From: Candidatus Saccharimonadota bacterium
GTDB lineage: Bacteria; Patescibacteriota; Saccharimonadia; Saccharimonadales; Saccharimonadaceae
DNA: 64,000 nucleotides
Reading direction: 5' to 3'
NCBI GenBank assembly: GCA_017437945.1
Contig: JAFRWP010000007.1
Coordinates: 62,001 to 126,000 of the forward strand
Of the stretch, positions 16,274-25,305 are shown piece after piece. A program made the translations under genes and the position numbers. The notes under the pieces are model-generated. The model was not told the origin of the DNA. It saw only the letters and a program-made list of their open reading frames with translations, and ran no database searches. Numbering within the stretch: the first letter of the stretch is position 1; every line of letters begins with the position of its first letter.

Positions 16274-17641
16274 ATGAAAAGTACCAAAAATGTTCTCAGT
16301 ACATCCGTTGAGTTCACCGTTGAGCTCAATAGCGATGATTTAGAGCCAGCTCGCTTGAAAGCGCTTGAGCGTCTCGCTCGCGATATCAAGATCCCAGGTT
16401 TTAGAAACGGTAAGGCTCCGGCTAATGTTGTCGAGCAGCATGTCAACCCGAATGATCTTGCTACTACTACGCTTGATCTTGCCGTTCGCCGCGTTATTCC
16501 AAAAATCTTCAACGATGCCAAGGTTACGCCAGTATCCATCCCGCATGTCGACATTATCAAATATGTCCCAGGCGATATGGCTGAGCTAAAAATTACTGCC
16601 GACATCATGCCAGAAGTTAAGCTTGGCAAATATGACAAACTAAAAGCTCCACGCGAAGAGCGTGTCGTTTCCGATGAAGACGTCGAAGACGTACTTAATC
16701 GCATCGCCGATAGCTACGCTGAACCATCCGTTGTTAAGCGCGCTGCCAAAGATGGCGATGAGGTCATCATTGATTTTGTCGGCAAGAAAGACGGCGAAGC
16801 CTTTGACGGTGGTTCTGCTAAAGACCATCATCTTCGCCTCGGTTCTGGCGCCTTTATCCCAGGATTTGAAGACGGAATTATCGGGCACGAGGTTGGTGAT
16901 AAATTCGATTTGAACATCACCTTCCCGAAAGAATATGCCGTTGCTGATCTCGCTGGCCAGCCAGTAGTATTTGAGGTGCTCTTAAAGCAGGTCAGTGAAG
17001 TCAAGAAGCCAAAAATCGACGATGAGCTCGCCAAGAAATCCGGCGCCTTTGCTACGCTCAAAGAACTTCGTGAAGATATCAAGAAAAATCTTCAGGCTCA
17101 GGCCGATCGCGACGCTGACGAGAAATACAAAGACGATCTTCTCGCCGAATTAGTCGACGATTCTAAGACCGAAGCACCAAAGTCGCTTATCGATGAGCAG
17201 GTTGAGCATATCAAAGAAGATATGGAGCGCAACCTCAAGACTCGCGGCGCTACGCTCGAAGATTATCTCAAGACCAACAAACAGACCGAGGCTGAATGGC
17301 TCCAGGAAGTTCGCCAAGTCGCAGAACGCCGCGTCATCAGCTCAATCATAATCCAGAAGCTCGCCGAAGAACTCAAAATTGATGTTTCTCAAGAAGAAGT
17401 CGAAAAACAAGCTGCCGAAATGCGCGCCGTTTATCGCAACGACGAAAACGCCGTTAAGCAACTTAGCGACCCACGCGTTATCTCCAGCATTCACAACCGC
17501 ATGCGCGTTAACCGCACGATGGATGCACTCGTGGAGCTTAACCGTGAGCATGCCAAGGTAGTAAAATGCCCAGCATTTCCAAACGATAAGCCAAAAGCCG
17601 CCAAGAAAACAGCAAAAAAGACTACCAAAAAGAGCAAATAA
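16274..17641 (+). CDS. tig: trigger factor
   Basis: Trigger factor is the ribosome-bound chaperone and prolyl isomerase that meets nascent chains. The 455-residue protein has all three parts: the ribosome-binding N-domain with IPGFRNGKAP at about 37-46, an FKBP-type domain near 150-235 (DEVIIDFVGKKDGEAFDGG, IPGFEDGIIG), and the helical C-domain. It ends in an Ala/Lys repeat tail (AAKKTAKKTTKK) of about 15 residues not usual for the family. It is monocistronic, with a leaderless-type promoter and its own terminator. Confidence 0.96.
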   Translation: MKSTKNVLSTSVEFTVELNSDDLEPARLKALERLARDIKIPGFRNGKAPANVVEQHVNPNDLATTTLDLAVRRVIPKIFNDAKVTPVSIPHVDIIKYVPGDMAELKITADIMPEVKLGKYDKLKAPREERVVSDEDVEDVLNRIADSYAEPSVVKRAAKDGDEVIIDFVGKKDGEAFDGGSAKDHHLRLGSGAFIPGFEDGIIGHEVGDKFDLNITFPKEYAVADLAGQPVVFEVLLKQVSEVKKPKIDDELAKKSGAFATLKELREDIKKNLQAQADRDADEKYKDDLLAELVDDSKTEAPKSLIDEQVEHIKEDMERNLKTRGATLEDYLKTNKQTEAEWLQEVRQVAERRVISSIIIQKLAEELKIDVSQEEVEKQAAEMRAVYRNDENAVKQLSDPRVISSIHNRMRVNRTMDALVELNREHAKVVKCPAFPNDKPKAAKKTAKKTTKKSK

Positions 17642-17644
17642 TAA

Positions 17645-17672
17645 ATAACCCCCCGAGCGGGGGTTATTTTTT
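17645..17672. terminator. bidirectional terminator after tig
   Basis: ACCCCC(C)GAGCGGGGGT hairpin with flanking A and T runs; it also suits the minus-strand gene ending at 17664. Confidence 0.8.
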
Positions 17673-17861
17673 GTTGTGGGCAAGATGCCAATGGTCGCCG
17701 TATTCGCATTTATAGACCGTCAATGAATTAGGAGGCAAGCCATGTTCAGTCTCCGTGAGTCGCGCGCTCATTTCGGCCGTCTCTTCGTCCGGATAGCAAA
17801 TTTTATGCGAATCGTTCACCCAGCATTTCGGCGGGTCGTATGGTTGATGATTTAGTTTCAC
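17664..17861 (-). CDS. small Cys/His protein, 65 residues
   Basis: Begins at a GTG that overlaps the alkD stop (TAGTG), with AAGGG upstream, so it is coupled to that gene. The C-terminus YKCEYGDHWHLAH resembles small zinc-binding proteins ending in YxCxxCxxWHLxH, though the second Cys is Gly here. Another Cys pair lies near the N-terminus. The function is unknown, and the overlap of its end with the tig terminator is a mild concern. Confidence 0.5.
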   Translation of the reverse strand: MKLNHQPYDPPKCWVNDSHKICYPDEETAEMSARLTETEHGLPPNSLTVYKCEYGDHWHLAHNKK

Positions 17862-18556
17862 TAGAATTGACCCTTCAAATAGCGCTGTCGCTCGTCTTCT
17901 GGCATATGTTCGATGGCATAGCGCAGGGTAGTGCGACTCATGCGACTATAATTGTCGATAACATACGATTCGACGACATGTTTGTCGACCTTTGAATAAA
18001 TTTCGCGCAACATCCAGCCGCAAGCTTTATGCATTAAATCTTCTGGATCGTCTAGACGTTTATCAATCAGCTCCAACCCAGAACCTAGAATGCCTTTACG
18101 GTAATAGGCCATATATGCAACCAGGGAAATGCGGCGACGCCACAGGCTGCTTTTCTGATTCAGCTTAATCAACACGGTTTCATCATCGTTCTCTAAGCAC
18201 CAACGGCCGATAATATGTGAAGCAAAACAGTCAACGAGGTCCCAGTTGTTAATATAATCGAGGTTGTCTAGGTAGATCTCGACGGTCTCGCGTGGCGCTT
18301 TTTTGTAGCGCAGACCCAAAATCGCCAGTGCGCAAAAACGAAATTCGTGGACGCGTGAATGTAATAATTTTAGGATATCTTCTACTGGTAATGTTTTAAA
18401 ATCTTTGGCTACACGGCGAATATGTGGCGATGGAATGCCGAGAATTGTATCTTTTTCACCATAACCACCCGGGAAAATGCCGAAATAATGCGCGGTGCGC
18501 TCGGCGCGGTCGCCATCAATGCCTTTTTCGAGTTCAGTAATTAATCGGTCGTACAT
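17861..18556 (-). CDS. DNA alkylation repair protein, AlkD family
   Basis: AlkD-type glycosylases are HEAT-repeat proteins that remove N3- and N7-alkylated purines without flipping the base. The 231-residue length matches. Key residues appear in place: W105-D106 (NNWDLVD), W139-R140 (SLWRRR), and HKACGWMLRE near 176-185. The gene has TAAAAT six bases before its ATG and no ribosome site, so it should be leaderless. The 65-residue gene follows in the same transcript. Confidence 0.88.
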   Translation of the reverse strand: MYDRLITELEKGIDGDRAERTAHYFGIFPGGYGEKDTILGIPSPHIRRVAKDFKTLPVEDILKLLHSRVHEFRFCALAILGLRYKKAPRETVEIYLDNLDYINNWDLVDCFASHIIGRWCLENDDETVLIKLNQKSSLWRRRISLVAYMAYYRKGILGSGLELIDKRLDDPEDLMHKACGWMLREIYSKVDKHVVESYVIDNYSRMSRTTLRYAIEHMPEDERQRYLKGQF

Positions 18557-18562
18557 GTATTC

Positions 18563-18568
18563 ATTTTA
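18563..18568 (-). promoter_or_regulatory. -10 box of the AlkD gene, leaderless start
   Basis: TAAAAT on the minus strand, six bases before the ATG. Confidence 0.6.
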
Positions 18569-18611
18569 CCACATGAACGCGCCCCATCTTGAAAAATAAG
18601 CAAAAGTATGA

Positions 18612-18617
18612 TATAAT
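18612..18617 (+). promoter_or_regulatory. -10 box of the TrmH-family gene
   Basis: TATAAT, eight bases before the ATG at 18626. Confidence 0.55.
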
Positions 18618-18625
18618 AGAAAGAT

Positions 18626-19177
18626 ATGAACCCAAGCGAAGATACGCGCAATCTTATCGATAAATTTAAGGGAATGAGTAATGAGGCTATTGTTGCTGAG
18701 CTCGATAAAACTCGTATTCCGCTCGAAGTTGCGATCGAAAATCTCGCCCACGATTTTAATATTGGCACCGTTGTCCGCAACGCCAATGCTTTTAATGTTT
18801 CGCGCGTCCATATCATCGGAAAACGCAAATATAACCGTCGTGGCGCGATGGTGACCGACAAATACTTGCATATTGACCATTTCGCGACCGTCGACGAATT
18901 CGTAAATGATGCCCATTATCGCGGTTATAAAGTCGTCGCCGTTGACAATAATCGCCCTGAGGCTAAACCACTCGCTAAAACCAAACTCAGTCCTAATTCT
19001 GTGCTCGTATTTGGCTCTGAGTCGGATGGCATTTCGCAGGAATTACTCGATAAATCCGATCAGGCATTCTATATTGAACAACTTGGCTCGACTCGTTCAA
19101 TTAACGTTGGCTGCGCCAGCGCTGTCGCTATGTATGAAGCCGTGCGCCAACTAGGATTATTACCAAAAGATGCGTAA
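18626..19177 (+). CDS. TrmH/SpoU family RNA 2'-O-methyltransferase
   Basis: A SPOUT methylase of 183 residues that uses S-adenosylmethionine to methylate a ribose in tRNA or rRNA. Motif 1 is FNIGTVVRNANAF at about 48-60, motif 2 is VLVFGSESDGIS near 128-139, and motif 3 is GSTRSINVGCASAVAMYE near 152-169. It has only the catalytic domain plus a short N-terminal helix. Members act on tRNA G18 or on 23S rRNA; this sequence does not tell which. It overlaps the next gene by eight bases. Confidence 0.88.
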   Translation: MNPSEDTRNLIDKFKGMSNEAIVAELDKTRIPLEVAIENLAHDFNIGTVVRNANAFNVSRVHIIGKRKYNRRGAMVTDKYLHIDHFATVDEFVNDAHYRGYKVVAVDNNRPEAKPLAKTKLSPNSVLVFGSESDGISQELLDKSDQAFYIEQLGSTRSINVGCASAVAMYEAVRQLGLLPKDA

Positions 19178-19724
19178 ATATCAGCTCAGCCAGCATTTTC
19201 TCAAAAGTCCCAAATTGGCTGGGTTTTTGATTGGGCATAGCAACATCAAGAAGCGTGATACCGTAATCGATATCGGCGCAGGTTCGGGTGTTATAACCGC
19301 CGCCCTTGCTCGTCGTTGCAAACACGTAATTGCGATTGAACCGGATCATGAAACAGCTGAGCTTTTGCGTAAACACGTCGCCAAGCTCGAAAATGTCACG
19401 ATCGTTGAGCAAGATTTTCTGGAATACGAATTACCGGAAGGTGAATATAAAATATTTGCCAATCCGCCATTCCATTTGAGCTCCGCTATCTTGCATAAAT
19501 TAAACGAAGCCACGAATCGCCCGACCGCCATTTATTTAATCCTGCAGAAGCAATTTGCACTTAAGTTGCTCAATAATGATCGCCATTACACTTCGCAGCT
19601 CGGCAAACAATTATTCGTCCATTATGCACCACGTATTCGTTTGCCATTGAGGCCGGAATATTTCACGCCGCCGCCAGCAGTGCCAACCGTGCTGCTTGAG
19701 CTTAAGCATCGTGATATAATATAA
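19170..19724 (+). CDS. Erm/KsgA-family rRNA adenine N6-methyltransferase, short form
   Basis: These enzymes dimethylate adenines in rRNA: KsgA in 16S helix 45, Erm at A2058 of 23S, giving macrolide resistance. This protein opens with QHFLKSP, has the SAM loop IDIGAGSGVITAALA near 34-48 and the catalytic NPPFHLSS near 98. It ends after about 184 residues and so lacks most of the C-terminal helical domain of KsgA (about 270) and Erm (about 245). NPPF in place of NLPY or NIPY is unusual. Coupling to an RNA methylase is visible as an eight-base overlap. Confidence 0.75.
   Translation: MRKYQLSQHFLKSPKLAGFLIGHSNIKKRDTVIDIGAGSGVITAALARRCKHVIAIEPDHETAELLRKHVAKLENVTIVEQDFLEYELPEGEYKIFANPPFHLSSAILHKLNEATNRPTAIYLILQKQFALKLLNNDRHYTSQLGKQLFVHYAPRIRLPLRPEYFTPPPAVPTVLLELKHRDII
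19715..19720 (+). promoter_or_regulatory. -10 box of the cell-wall gene cluster, leaderless start
   Basis: TATAAT within the 3' end of the methylase gene, seven bases before the ATG at 19728. Confidence 0.55.
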
Positions 19725-19727
19725 CGG

Positions 19728-20999
19728 ATGACTATTATTTCCAAATTCAAAAAGAAGTTTTACTTCGTAGCGGCAGGTTATTTCAAGTTTTTCGCAAACA
19801 TTTCTCTTAAACGCTGGCATCCCCGAATTGTTATTATTACCGGTTCGGCCGGCAAAACAACTCTCCTAAATCTCGTCGAGAGCCAACTCGGCGCCAAGGC
19901 GCACTATTCGCACAACGCCAACTCAGCTTTTGGCATCGCCTTTGATATTCTTGGCATGCGCGGTATTACCGGCAGTAAAGCTAAATGGATTAAGTTAATT
20001 TTCCAGACGCCAATTCGCGCTTTTTCATATAGACACAAAGAGAAATTCTATATTGTCGAGTGTGATGGCGAGCGTCCGCATGAAGCCGAATTCATTGCTA
20101 AATGGCTGAAGCCAGAAGTCAGCTGTTGGGTCTCGCTCGGTCGGTCGCACGCCGTCTTCTTTGAGAACGAGGTAAAATCTGGTAAATTTGACAATATTGA
20201 TGATGCGATTGCGCACGAATTTGCCACCATCCCGGCCAATACGCGCAAGCTAGTTTTAATCGACGATGAGAACTTCGATATGCATCGCTACACCGATACG
20301 ATTCGCGCGCGCGTCATACCGGTTAATCGTAATCAGTTGAAGAAATACGAAGTCTATCCAGACCATGCTATTTTCGATTTCGGCGATCACAAGTTCAAGT
20401 TCAAGGCGCCAATGCCGCGCGATGTAACCGTCCAGCTTTTGATGCTTCAAAAGTTAATGAACTACTTTGGCGAAGAAGTAGATTATTCACTCGAAAACCT
20501 CAAAATGCCGCCAGCTCGCAGCAACTTCTTGCGGGGCAAAAAGGGTGTCAAGATTATCGATAGTAGTTACAATGCTCACATTATTAGCATGACGACCGTT
20601 CTCGACATGGTTAAAGTTCTCCACGCCGACCATAAATGGCTGGTGATTGGTGACATTATTGACCAGGGCGAGCTCGAGGGCGAAGAACACGAAAAACTCG
20701 CTAAGCTTTTACTGGATACGAAAGTTCAGAATATCGTGATGATTGGCCGTCGCACCAAGAAATACACCTATCCGCTCATTAAGGACAAGGTAAAGAATGT
20801 ACAATCTTTTGATAAGCCTCAACAAGCGCTCAAATACCTTGAGGAGAACCTTACCGGCAAAGAAACCGTCATCTTCAAGGGTAGCCAATATCTAGAATGG
20901 ATTATTGAGAAGCTGCTTGCAGATCCACGCGATGTCGAAAATCTTGCTCGTCAGGACGAAGCACATCGCCGTCGCCGCGCGAGCTGGGGGCTTGAGTGA
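19728..20999 (+). CDS. Mur ligase family protein (MurF/MurT-like)
   Basis: An ATP-dependent ligase of the family that builds the peptidoglycan peptide stem or amidates lipid II. The 423-residue protein has the Walker loop TGSAGKTT at 38-45. The central and C-terminal domains are MurF-like: DSSYNAHIISM from residue 278 and VIGDIIDQGELEGEEHEKL. The N-terminal UDP-binding domain of true MurF is missing; a basic hydrophobic segment of some 35 residues stands there and may touch the membrane. It opens an operon of cell-wall genes. Confidence 0.8.
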   Translation: MTIISKFKKKFYFVAAGYFKFFANISLKRWHPRIVIITGSAGKTTLLNLVESQLGAKAHYSHNANSAFGIAFDILGMRGITGSKAKWIKLIFQTPIRAFSYRHKEKFYIVECDGERPHEAEFIAKWLKPEVSCWVSLGRSHAVFFENEVKSGKFDNIDDAIAHEFATIPANTRKLVLIDDENFDMHRYTDTIRARVIPVNRNQLKKYEVYPDHAIFDFGDHKFKFKAPMPRDVTVQLLMLQKLMNYFGEEVDYSLENLKMPPARSNFLRGKKGVKIIDSSYNAHIISMTTVLDMVKVLHADHKWLVIGDIIDQGELEGEEHEKLAKLLLDTKVQNIVMIGRRTKKYTYPLIKDKVKNVQSFDKPQQALKYLEENLTGKETVIFKGSQYLEWIIEKLLADPRDVENLARQDEAHRRRRASWGLE

Positions 21000-21694
21000 T
21001 GAATAAGCTATATATTATTCATGGTTGGACTTATAAACCAGAGCCATGGCTCGAAGTAATCGAAGATCTCAAAAAGCACGACATTGATGCTGAGCTATTG
21101 CGCGTGCCGGGCTTAGGCACAAAATCCGAAAAGACCTACACGATTGCGGATTATGCCGCTTGGGCAAAGAAAAGTATTCCAAAAGGCTCGATTGCACTCG
21201 GTCACAGTAATGGCGGCCGCATACTGCTAAATTTGCTCGTGGCGGAAGGTTCCGACTATCTGAATGGCTTAATCCTAGTCGACTCCGCCGGCATTTATGA
21301 AGAATCTACCAAGCGCAACATGGCGCGCGTTTTGTCGAAGACTTTCGCGCCACTCAAAAAAGTTCCGCTTGCGCGCAAAGTTGTCCATAAAGTCCTTGGT
21401 GCTAGTGACTATGATCAAGCGCCAGAAAACATGAAGAAGACTCTCGATAACATGTTGAACTCTGATAAGGCGTTAGATATTTCGAACATTACCACCAATA
21501 CGCAAATTATCTGGGGCAGCGACGATAATATTACGCCACCTCGTCAAGGCAAAAAGATGCACGAATTGCTTAAAAACTCTGAGCTCGACATGAAAGAAGG
21601 CTGGCGCCATTCGCGCTACCTTGTTGATGCGCAGGAATTAGCGGACGTTATCGCAGAAAAGTATCAAAAGTTAACTAAAAAGGGCAAGGCATGA
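20999..21694 (+). CDS. alpha/beta hydrolase
   Basis: A 231-residue serine hydrolase fold. The nucleophile elbow is GHSNGG with Ser70. An oxyanion-side motif HGWTYKPEPW opens the protein, WGSDDNITPP supplies the likely Asp, and the His in WRHSRYL near the end completes the triad. The ATG overlaps the upstream stop (TGATG), and the last codons overlap the next gene by four bases. Its place between a Mur ligase and FemAB suggests a role in envelope chemistry, but the substrate is unknown. Confidence 0.8.
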   Translation: MNKLYIIHGWTYKPEPWLEVIEDLKKHDIDAELLRVPGLGTKSEKTYTIADYAAWAKKSIPKGSIALGHSNGGRILLNLLVAEGSDYLNGLILVDSAGIYEESTKRNMARVLSKTFAPLKKVPLARKVVHKVLGASDYDQAPENMKKTLDNMLNSDKALDISNITTNTQIIWGSDDNITPPRQGKKMHELLKNSELDMKEGWRHSRYLVDAQELADVIAEKYQKLTKKGKA

Positions 21695-22707
21695 TTAAAC
21701 TAGAACGTATAGAACCAACTGACTTAGACAATTACGTTGCTAAATATCATCCAGAAGCCAATTTTTTGCAGACTTCTAGCTGGGGCAAGGTTTATGAGCT
21801 CGACGGCGAGAAAGTTATGTACTTCGGCCTATATAAAAGCGATCAACTTTGCGGTTCGGCGGTCGTCATCGTAAAAAACGCTAAACGTGGCCGTTATCTT
21901 GAAATTCCTGGTGGCCCAATTTTGGACTGGGATCACGAGCCGGATTGTGTGCATGAATTCATGGATGAAATCAAAAAGATTGCCGAAAAAGAAGATTGTG
22001 TCTTTGTGCGCATGCGTCCAAACATTTCCGATTCGTTTGCGCATCGAAAACAAATCGAAGATCTTGGTCTAGTATTATCGCCGATGCATTTGCATGCCGA
22101 ACATACCGTCATGATTGACTTGCGCCTGAGCGAAGAGGAGCTTCTTAAGGATATGCGTCGCCAAACTCGTTACGAGGTGCGCCGCGCCGAAAAACTTGGT
22201 ATTCAGGTTTCGTTTGACACCTCAAAACACGCTTTTTCGGAGTTTTACGATCTTCAACTTGAGACCGCTAAGCGTCAGGGCTTTATTCCATCTACGCGTA
22301 ATTTCATCATGGCGCAGCACGATGCTTTCGCTGGTGCAGCCCGTATTTATACCGCCACGCTTGACGGTCGTCCGCTCGCTAAGGGCCTCGTAATAATGCA
22401 GACTCCAGAGGCAATTTATCACGAAGCGGCTTCGACCGAAGAGGGTCGCAAGCTTCCGGGTGCCTATGCTTTACAGTGGCGCGTTATTCGCGATGCTAAG
22501 GACCTAGGCTTTAAACGTTATAATCTCTTCGGAATTGCGCCGCCAAATTCGCCAAACCATCGCTATGCCGGCGTCACAACTTTCAAAACTGGTTTTGGTG
22601 GTGAGCAAATTGCCTATTTGCCGGCACATGATCTAGTGATTCGCCCGTTCCGTTATCAATTCGTACACATATTAGAAGAAATACGCAAGAAGCGTCGTCA
22701 CCTATAA
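21691..22707 (+). CDS. FemAB/FemX-like aminoacyl transferase (first copy)
   Basis: FemABX enzymes add amino acids from aminoacyl-tRNA to the peptidoglycan stem, making the cross-bridge. The 338-residue protein shows two GNAT halves: FLQTSSWGKVYE near the start, IPGGPILDW near 70, the long helix region RRQTRYEVRRAEKLGI near 153, and YNLFGIAPPN near 277. It is 30-35% alike by eye to the second copy at 23571, so the pair probably arose by duplication. ATGA overlap with the hydrolase. Confidence 0.88.
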   Translation: MIKLERIEPTDLDNYVAKYHPEANFLQTSSWGKVYELDGEKVMYFGLYKSDQLCGSAVVIVKNAKRGRYLEIPGGPILDWDHEPDCVHEFMDEIKKIAEKEDCVFVRMRPNISDSFAHRKQIEDLGLVLSPMHLHAEHTVMIDLRLSEEELLKDMRRQTRYEVRRAEKLGIQVSFDTSKHAFSEFYDLQLETAKRQGFIPSTRNFIMAQHDAFAGAARIYTATLDGRPLAKGLVIMQTPEAIYHEAASTEEGRKLPGAYALQWRVIRDAKDLGFKRYNLFGIAPPNSPNHRYAGVTTFKTGFGGEQIAYLPAHDLVIRPFRYQFVHILEEIRKKRRHL

Positions 22708-22716
22708 GGAGGAACC

Positions 22717-23574
22717 ATGCAGAAAAAACCATCAATACTCAACATTATCGTTATTATCATTGGCCTGATAGTTTTTGTTTATGGTCTCACTCAAAAGAGC
22801 GAATCAACCGTCCTAGCCGATGAAATTAATGAAGCGGTGGTCGAGGCACAGGTCGACAAACTTGAGCCAAAAAATGACGGCAAACTCGTAATTGTATCTG
22901 GCGATATCTTTGCTTCTGATACGTTAACGGACGAGTACTTCAAGGTTTCCCATAAAACAATCAAGCTAAAACGCGTGGTTGAAATGTACCAATGGACACA
23001 GGATTGCTCGACGGAGTGCGTTTACCTCAAGGTCTGGTCCGAGCCCGTAATCAACTCGTCCAAATTCGATGATGCTCATAAAAACCCAGACACCAAACAA
23101 TATTCGAGCGAAGAATACTTCCAGAAGAAGACCTATCTTGGCGAATATCGATTATCGGATAAGTTGGTGAATGATTTGCATTACGACACCATCATGGGTC
23201 CAGATGAAATGCTCGAAAACTATGGCAATAGCAGCAACTATTCGGTAGTCGGCGAGTATATTACGAATTCCGCCAACATTGACAATGCCAATATCGGCGA
23301 CTTCCGCATCCATTATGAATACGTCAAAGACAAAGCTGTGACCGTTATCGCGAAGCAATCTGGCGATTCGTTCGAGCCATTCTATACCGAGAAGAAACGT
23401 GAAATCTATGACATTATTGAGGGCCAACAATCCGCTGCCGACTACGTCGCGAGCATGAAGAAAAACAATAGCCTCTTCGGTATCATTCTCGTAGTTGTCG
23501 GCTTACTGTTTATTGTCTTCGGCGCTGGTGCAATTATCTTTGACGTACTAAAGGAGCGCAAACAACAAAAATGA
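22717..23574 (+). CDS. TMEM43-family membrane protein
   Basis: A 285-residue protein with helices at about 8-25 and 252-278 enclosing a large extracytoplasmic domain. Family marks are VEMYQW at 88-93, the preceding KLVIVSGDI strand, GDFRIHYEYV near 192 and IAKQSGDSFEPF from 211. TMEM43 (LUMA) proteins occur in animals and scattered bacteria and their role is poorly known. AAGGAGG precedes the ATG by seven bases and the end overlaps the second FemAB gene by four bases, so it is expressed together with the cross-bridge enzymes. Confidence 0.82.
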   Translation: MQKKPSILNIIVIIIGLIVFVYGLTQKSESTVLADEINEAVVEAQVDKLEPKNDGKLVIVSGDIFASDTLTDEYFKVSHKTIKLKRVVEMYQWTQDCSTECVYLKVWSEPVINSSKFDDAHKNPDTKQYSSEEYFQKKTYLGEYRLSDKLVNDLHYDTIMGPDEMLENYGNSSNYSVVGEYITNSANIDNANIGDFRIHYEYVKDKAVTVIAKQSGDSFEPFYTEKKREIYDIIEGQQSAADYVASMKKNNSLFGIILVVVGLLFIVFGAGAIIFDVLKERKQQK

Positions 23575-24590
23575 AAATCATAAACGCTACAGACCAAAAG
23601 CAGTGGGATGAATTTGTCACTAGCCATGAAGATGCTAATTTTTTGCAATCATGGGCATGGGGTGATTTTCACATCGCTCGTCATAAAACCGTTGTTCGTC
23701 GCATCGCACTCGATGATAATGAGAAGATTATTGCCGCCTATGTCGGCCAAGTTGAAACCGCCAAACGCGGGACCTATATGGCAATTGCTGGTGGTCCAAT
23801 CATGGACTGGAGTAAGAAGTCACTTCGCGAAGCTATTTTTGCCGACATTAAAGAGCAGGGCGCAAAGAACAATTGCGTCTTCGTTCGCGTGCGTCCGCAA
23901 ATCACGGAATGCGCCGAGAATCGCGAGCTCTTCAAGAGCCTCGGCCTCACGCCTGCCCCAATGTATCTCTCGGTAGAATATGCGGGTATCCTTGATATCA
24001 GTAAATCCGAAGAAGAGATTTTGGCTGGTGCCGCTCAGGGCTTACGCCGCAAGCTCCGCAAAGCTGCCAAGAACAACATTACTGTAGAGACCAGCACCGA
24101 TCCAAAAGACATTAAAAAATTCTACGAGATTCAGCTAGAAACCGCCCGTCGTCAAAAGTTCGTAGAGTTTTCGGAAGATTTTCTCCGCAAACAATTTGAG
24201 GCTTTCGCCAAATACGACGAAGTCAAATTATATACTGCCAAACTCGGCGAAGAGATTCTCGCGCAGAACTTCATGATATTCTATGGCAACGAAGCTTCGT
24301 ATCACTATGGTGTCTCGACTGATCTCGGCACTAAATATTCTGGTGCGCCGCTACTACACATGCAAGCGATGCGCGATGCGCGTGAGCGGGGAATTAAGCG
24401 TTACAATTTCTGGGGCATCACCGCCATCGACGATACTGAACACCGCTTTTACGGTGTGAGCCAATTTAAGCGTAGCTTCGGCGTGGAAGAACTAATCTAT
24501 CTCCATGCGCATGATCTCGTCATTAAACCGGCCAAATATAAAGTTAGTTATCTGTTTGAAAAAACTCGCGCCAAAATTCGCCACGTCTAA
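23571..24590 (+). CDS. FemAB/FemX-like aminoacyl transferase (second copy)
   Basis: The 339-residue paralogue of the gene at 21691. It repeats the same marks: FLQSWAWGDFH at 24-34, IAGGPIMDW, GLRRKLRKAAKNNI near 157, YHYGVSTDL and YNFWGITAIDD. Two FemAB enzymes usually add successive residues of one cross-bridge, so a dipeptide-or-longer bridge is likely. Translation is coupled to the TMEM43-like gene (ATGA overlap). Confidence 0.88.
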   Translation: MKIINATDQKQWDEFVTSHEDANFLQSWAWGDFHIARHKTVVRRIALDDNEKIIAAYVGQVETAKRGTYMAIAGGPIMDWSKKSLREAIFADIKEQGAKNNCVFVRVRPQITECAENRELFKSLGLTPAPMYLSVEYAGILDISKSEEEILAGAAQGLRRKLRKAAKNNITVETSTDPKDIKKFYEIQLETARRQKFVEFSEDFLRKQFEAFAKYDEVKLYTAKLGEEILAQNFMIFYGNEASYHYGVSTDLGTKYSGAPLLHMQAMRDARERGIKRYNFWGITAIDDTEHRFYGVSQFKRSFGVEELIYLHAHDLVIKPAKYKVSYLFEKTRAKIRHV

Positions 24591-24601
24591 GTGGTAATAA
24601 C

Positions 24602-24630
24602 TTGCAAAACGCCTGTGCTTAAACTATACT
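24602..24630 (+). promoter_or_regulatory. promoter of the DUF308-like gene
   Basis: TTGCAA (24602-24607) and TATACT (24625-24630) are 17 bases apart. Unlike most promoters here it has a normal -35 and a short leader with AGGAG. Confidence 0.55.
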
Positions 24631-24657
24631 TGAAGGGTAATATAGGAGCTTTTTGCA

Positions 24658-25305
24658 GTGAGCGCAACAAAACGAAAATTTATTGAAAGTCATTGGCTAA
24701 CATTCGCAGTAAAGGGCGTCGTTTCTATCATCGCCGGCCTCTGTATGATGTTAACCGTAAAAGGTGATATTGGTTATCTAACTAAAGTTGTTGGCTGTGC
24801 CTTGATTTTCCTCGGCGCCGTTGAATTCATCAACGTTCTTCACCGTATCCGCCGCCGTCAGAACTGGAGCTTTCCACTTGCGCTTGGCATTATCGAATTA
24901 ATTGTGGCTGTCTGCGTGCTATTCTCGGTTAATCCAAACTTAACCGCTGAACAGCTTATCTGGCTCCGCATTGTACTACTTAGCTGCTACATTCTCTTTG
25001 CGAGCGTTCTCACTATTGCGATGGGATTCATGAACTTCAAGAACATGACCGACCGTTACCTTTGGGTGGTAAATGGTATGCTAGGTTGTATCTTTGGCTT
25101 CGTGATGCTCGCCGATAACGGCCTCAGCGCCACTACTCACATTAAGCTCTTCGGTACCTATCTTCTCGTAAACGGTCTGACCGACCTCTTCTTCGGTATT
25201 CATTCTAAAGACGAAATGGCCGAGCTTCACGCTGAGCGTGTTAGTCGTCACCTAATTCGTCGCAACCTCAATAAAAAGCCTGCCAAAAAGGAGGAAAAGA
25301 AATAA
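24658..25305 (+). CDS. HdeD/DUF308-like membrane protein
   Basis: A 215-residue protein with about six hydrophobic helices in three pairs, the layout of the DUF308/HdeD family, whose members are linked to acid stress but lack a known mechanism. Gly-rich helices (GVVSIIAGLCMMLTV, GCALIFLGAVEFINV) match the repeat. The tail is basic (RRNLNKKPAKKEEKK). The start is GTG at 24658 with AGGAG ten bases upstream. Its stop overlaps the next ATG by one base. A second protein of this kind lies at 30589. Confidence 0.7.
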   Translation: MSATKRKFIESHWLTFAVKGVVSIIAGLCMMLTVKGDIGYLTKVVGCALIFLGAVEFINVLHRIRRRQNWSFPLALGIIELIVAVCVLFSVNPNLTAEQLIWLRIVLLSCYILFASVLTIAMGFMNFKNMTDRYLWVVNGMLGCIFGFVMLADNGLSATTHIKLFGTYLLVNGLTDLFFGIHSKDEMAELHAERVSRHLIRRNLNKKPAKKEEKK

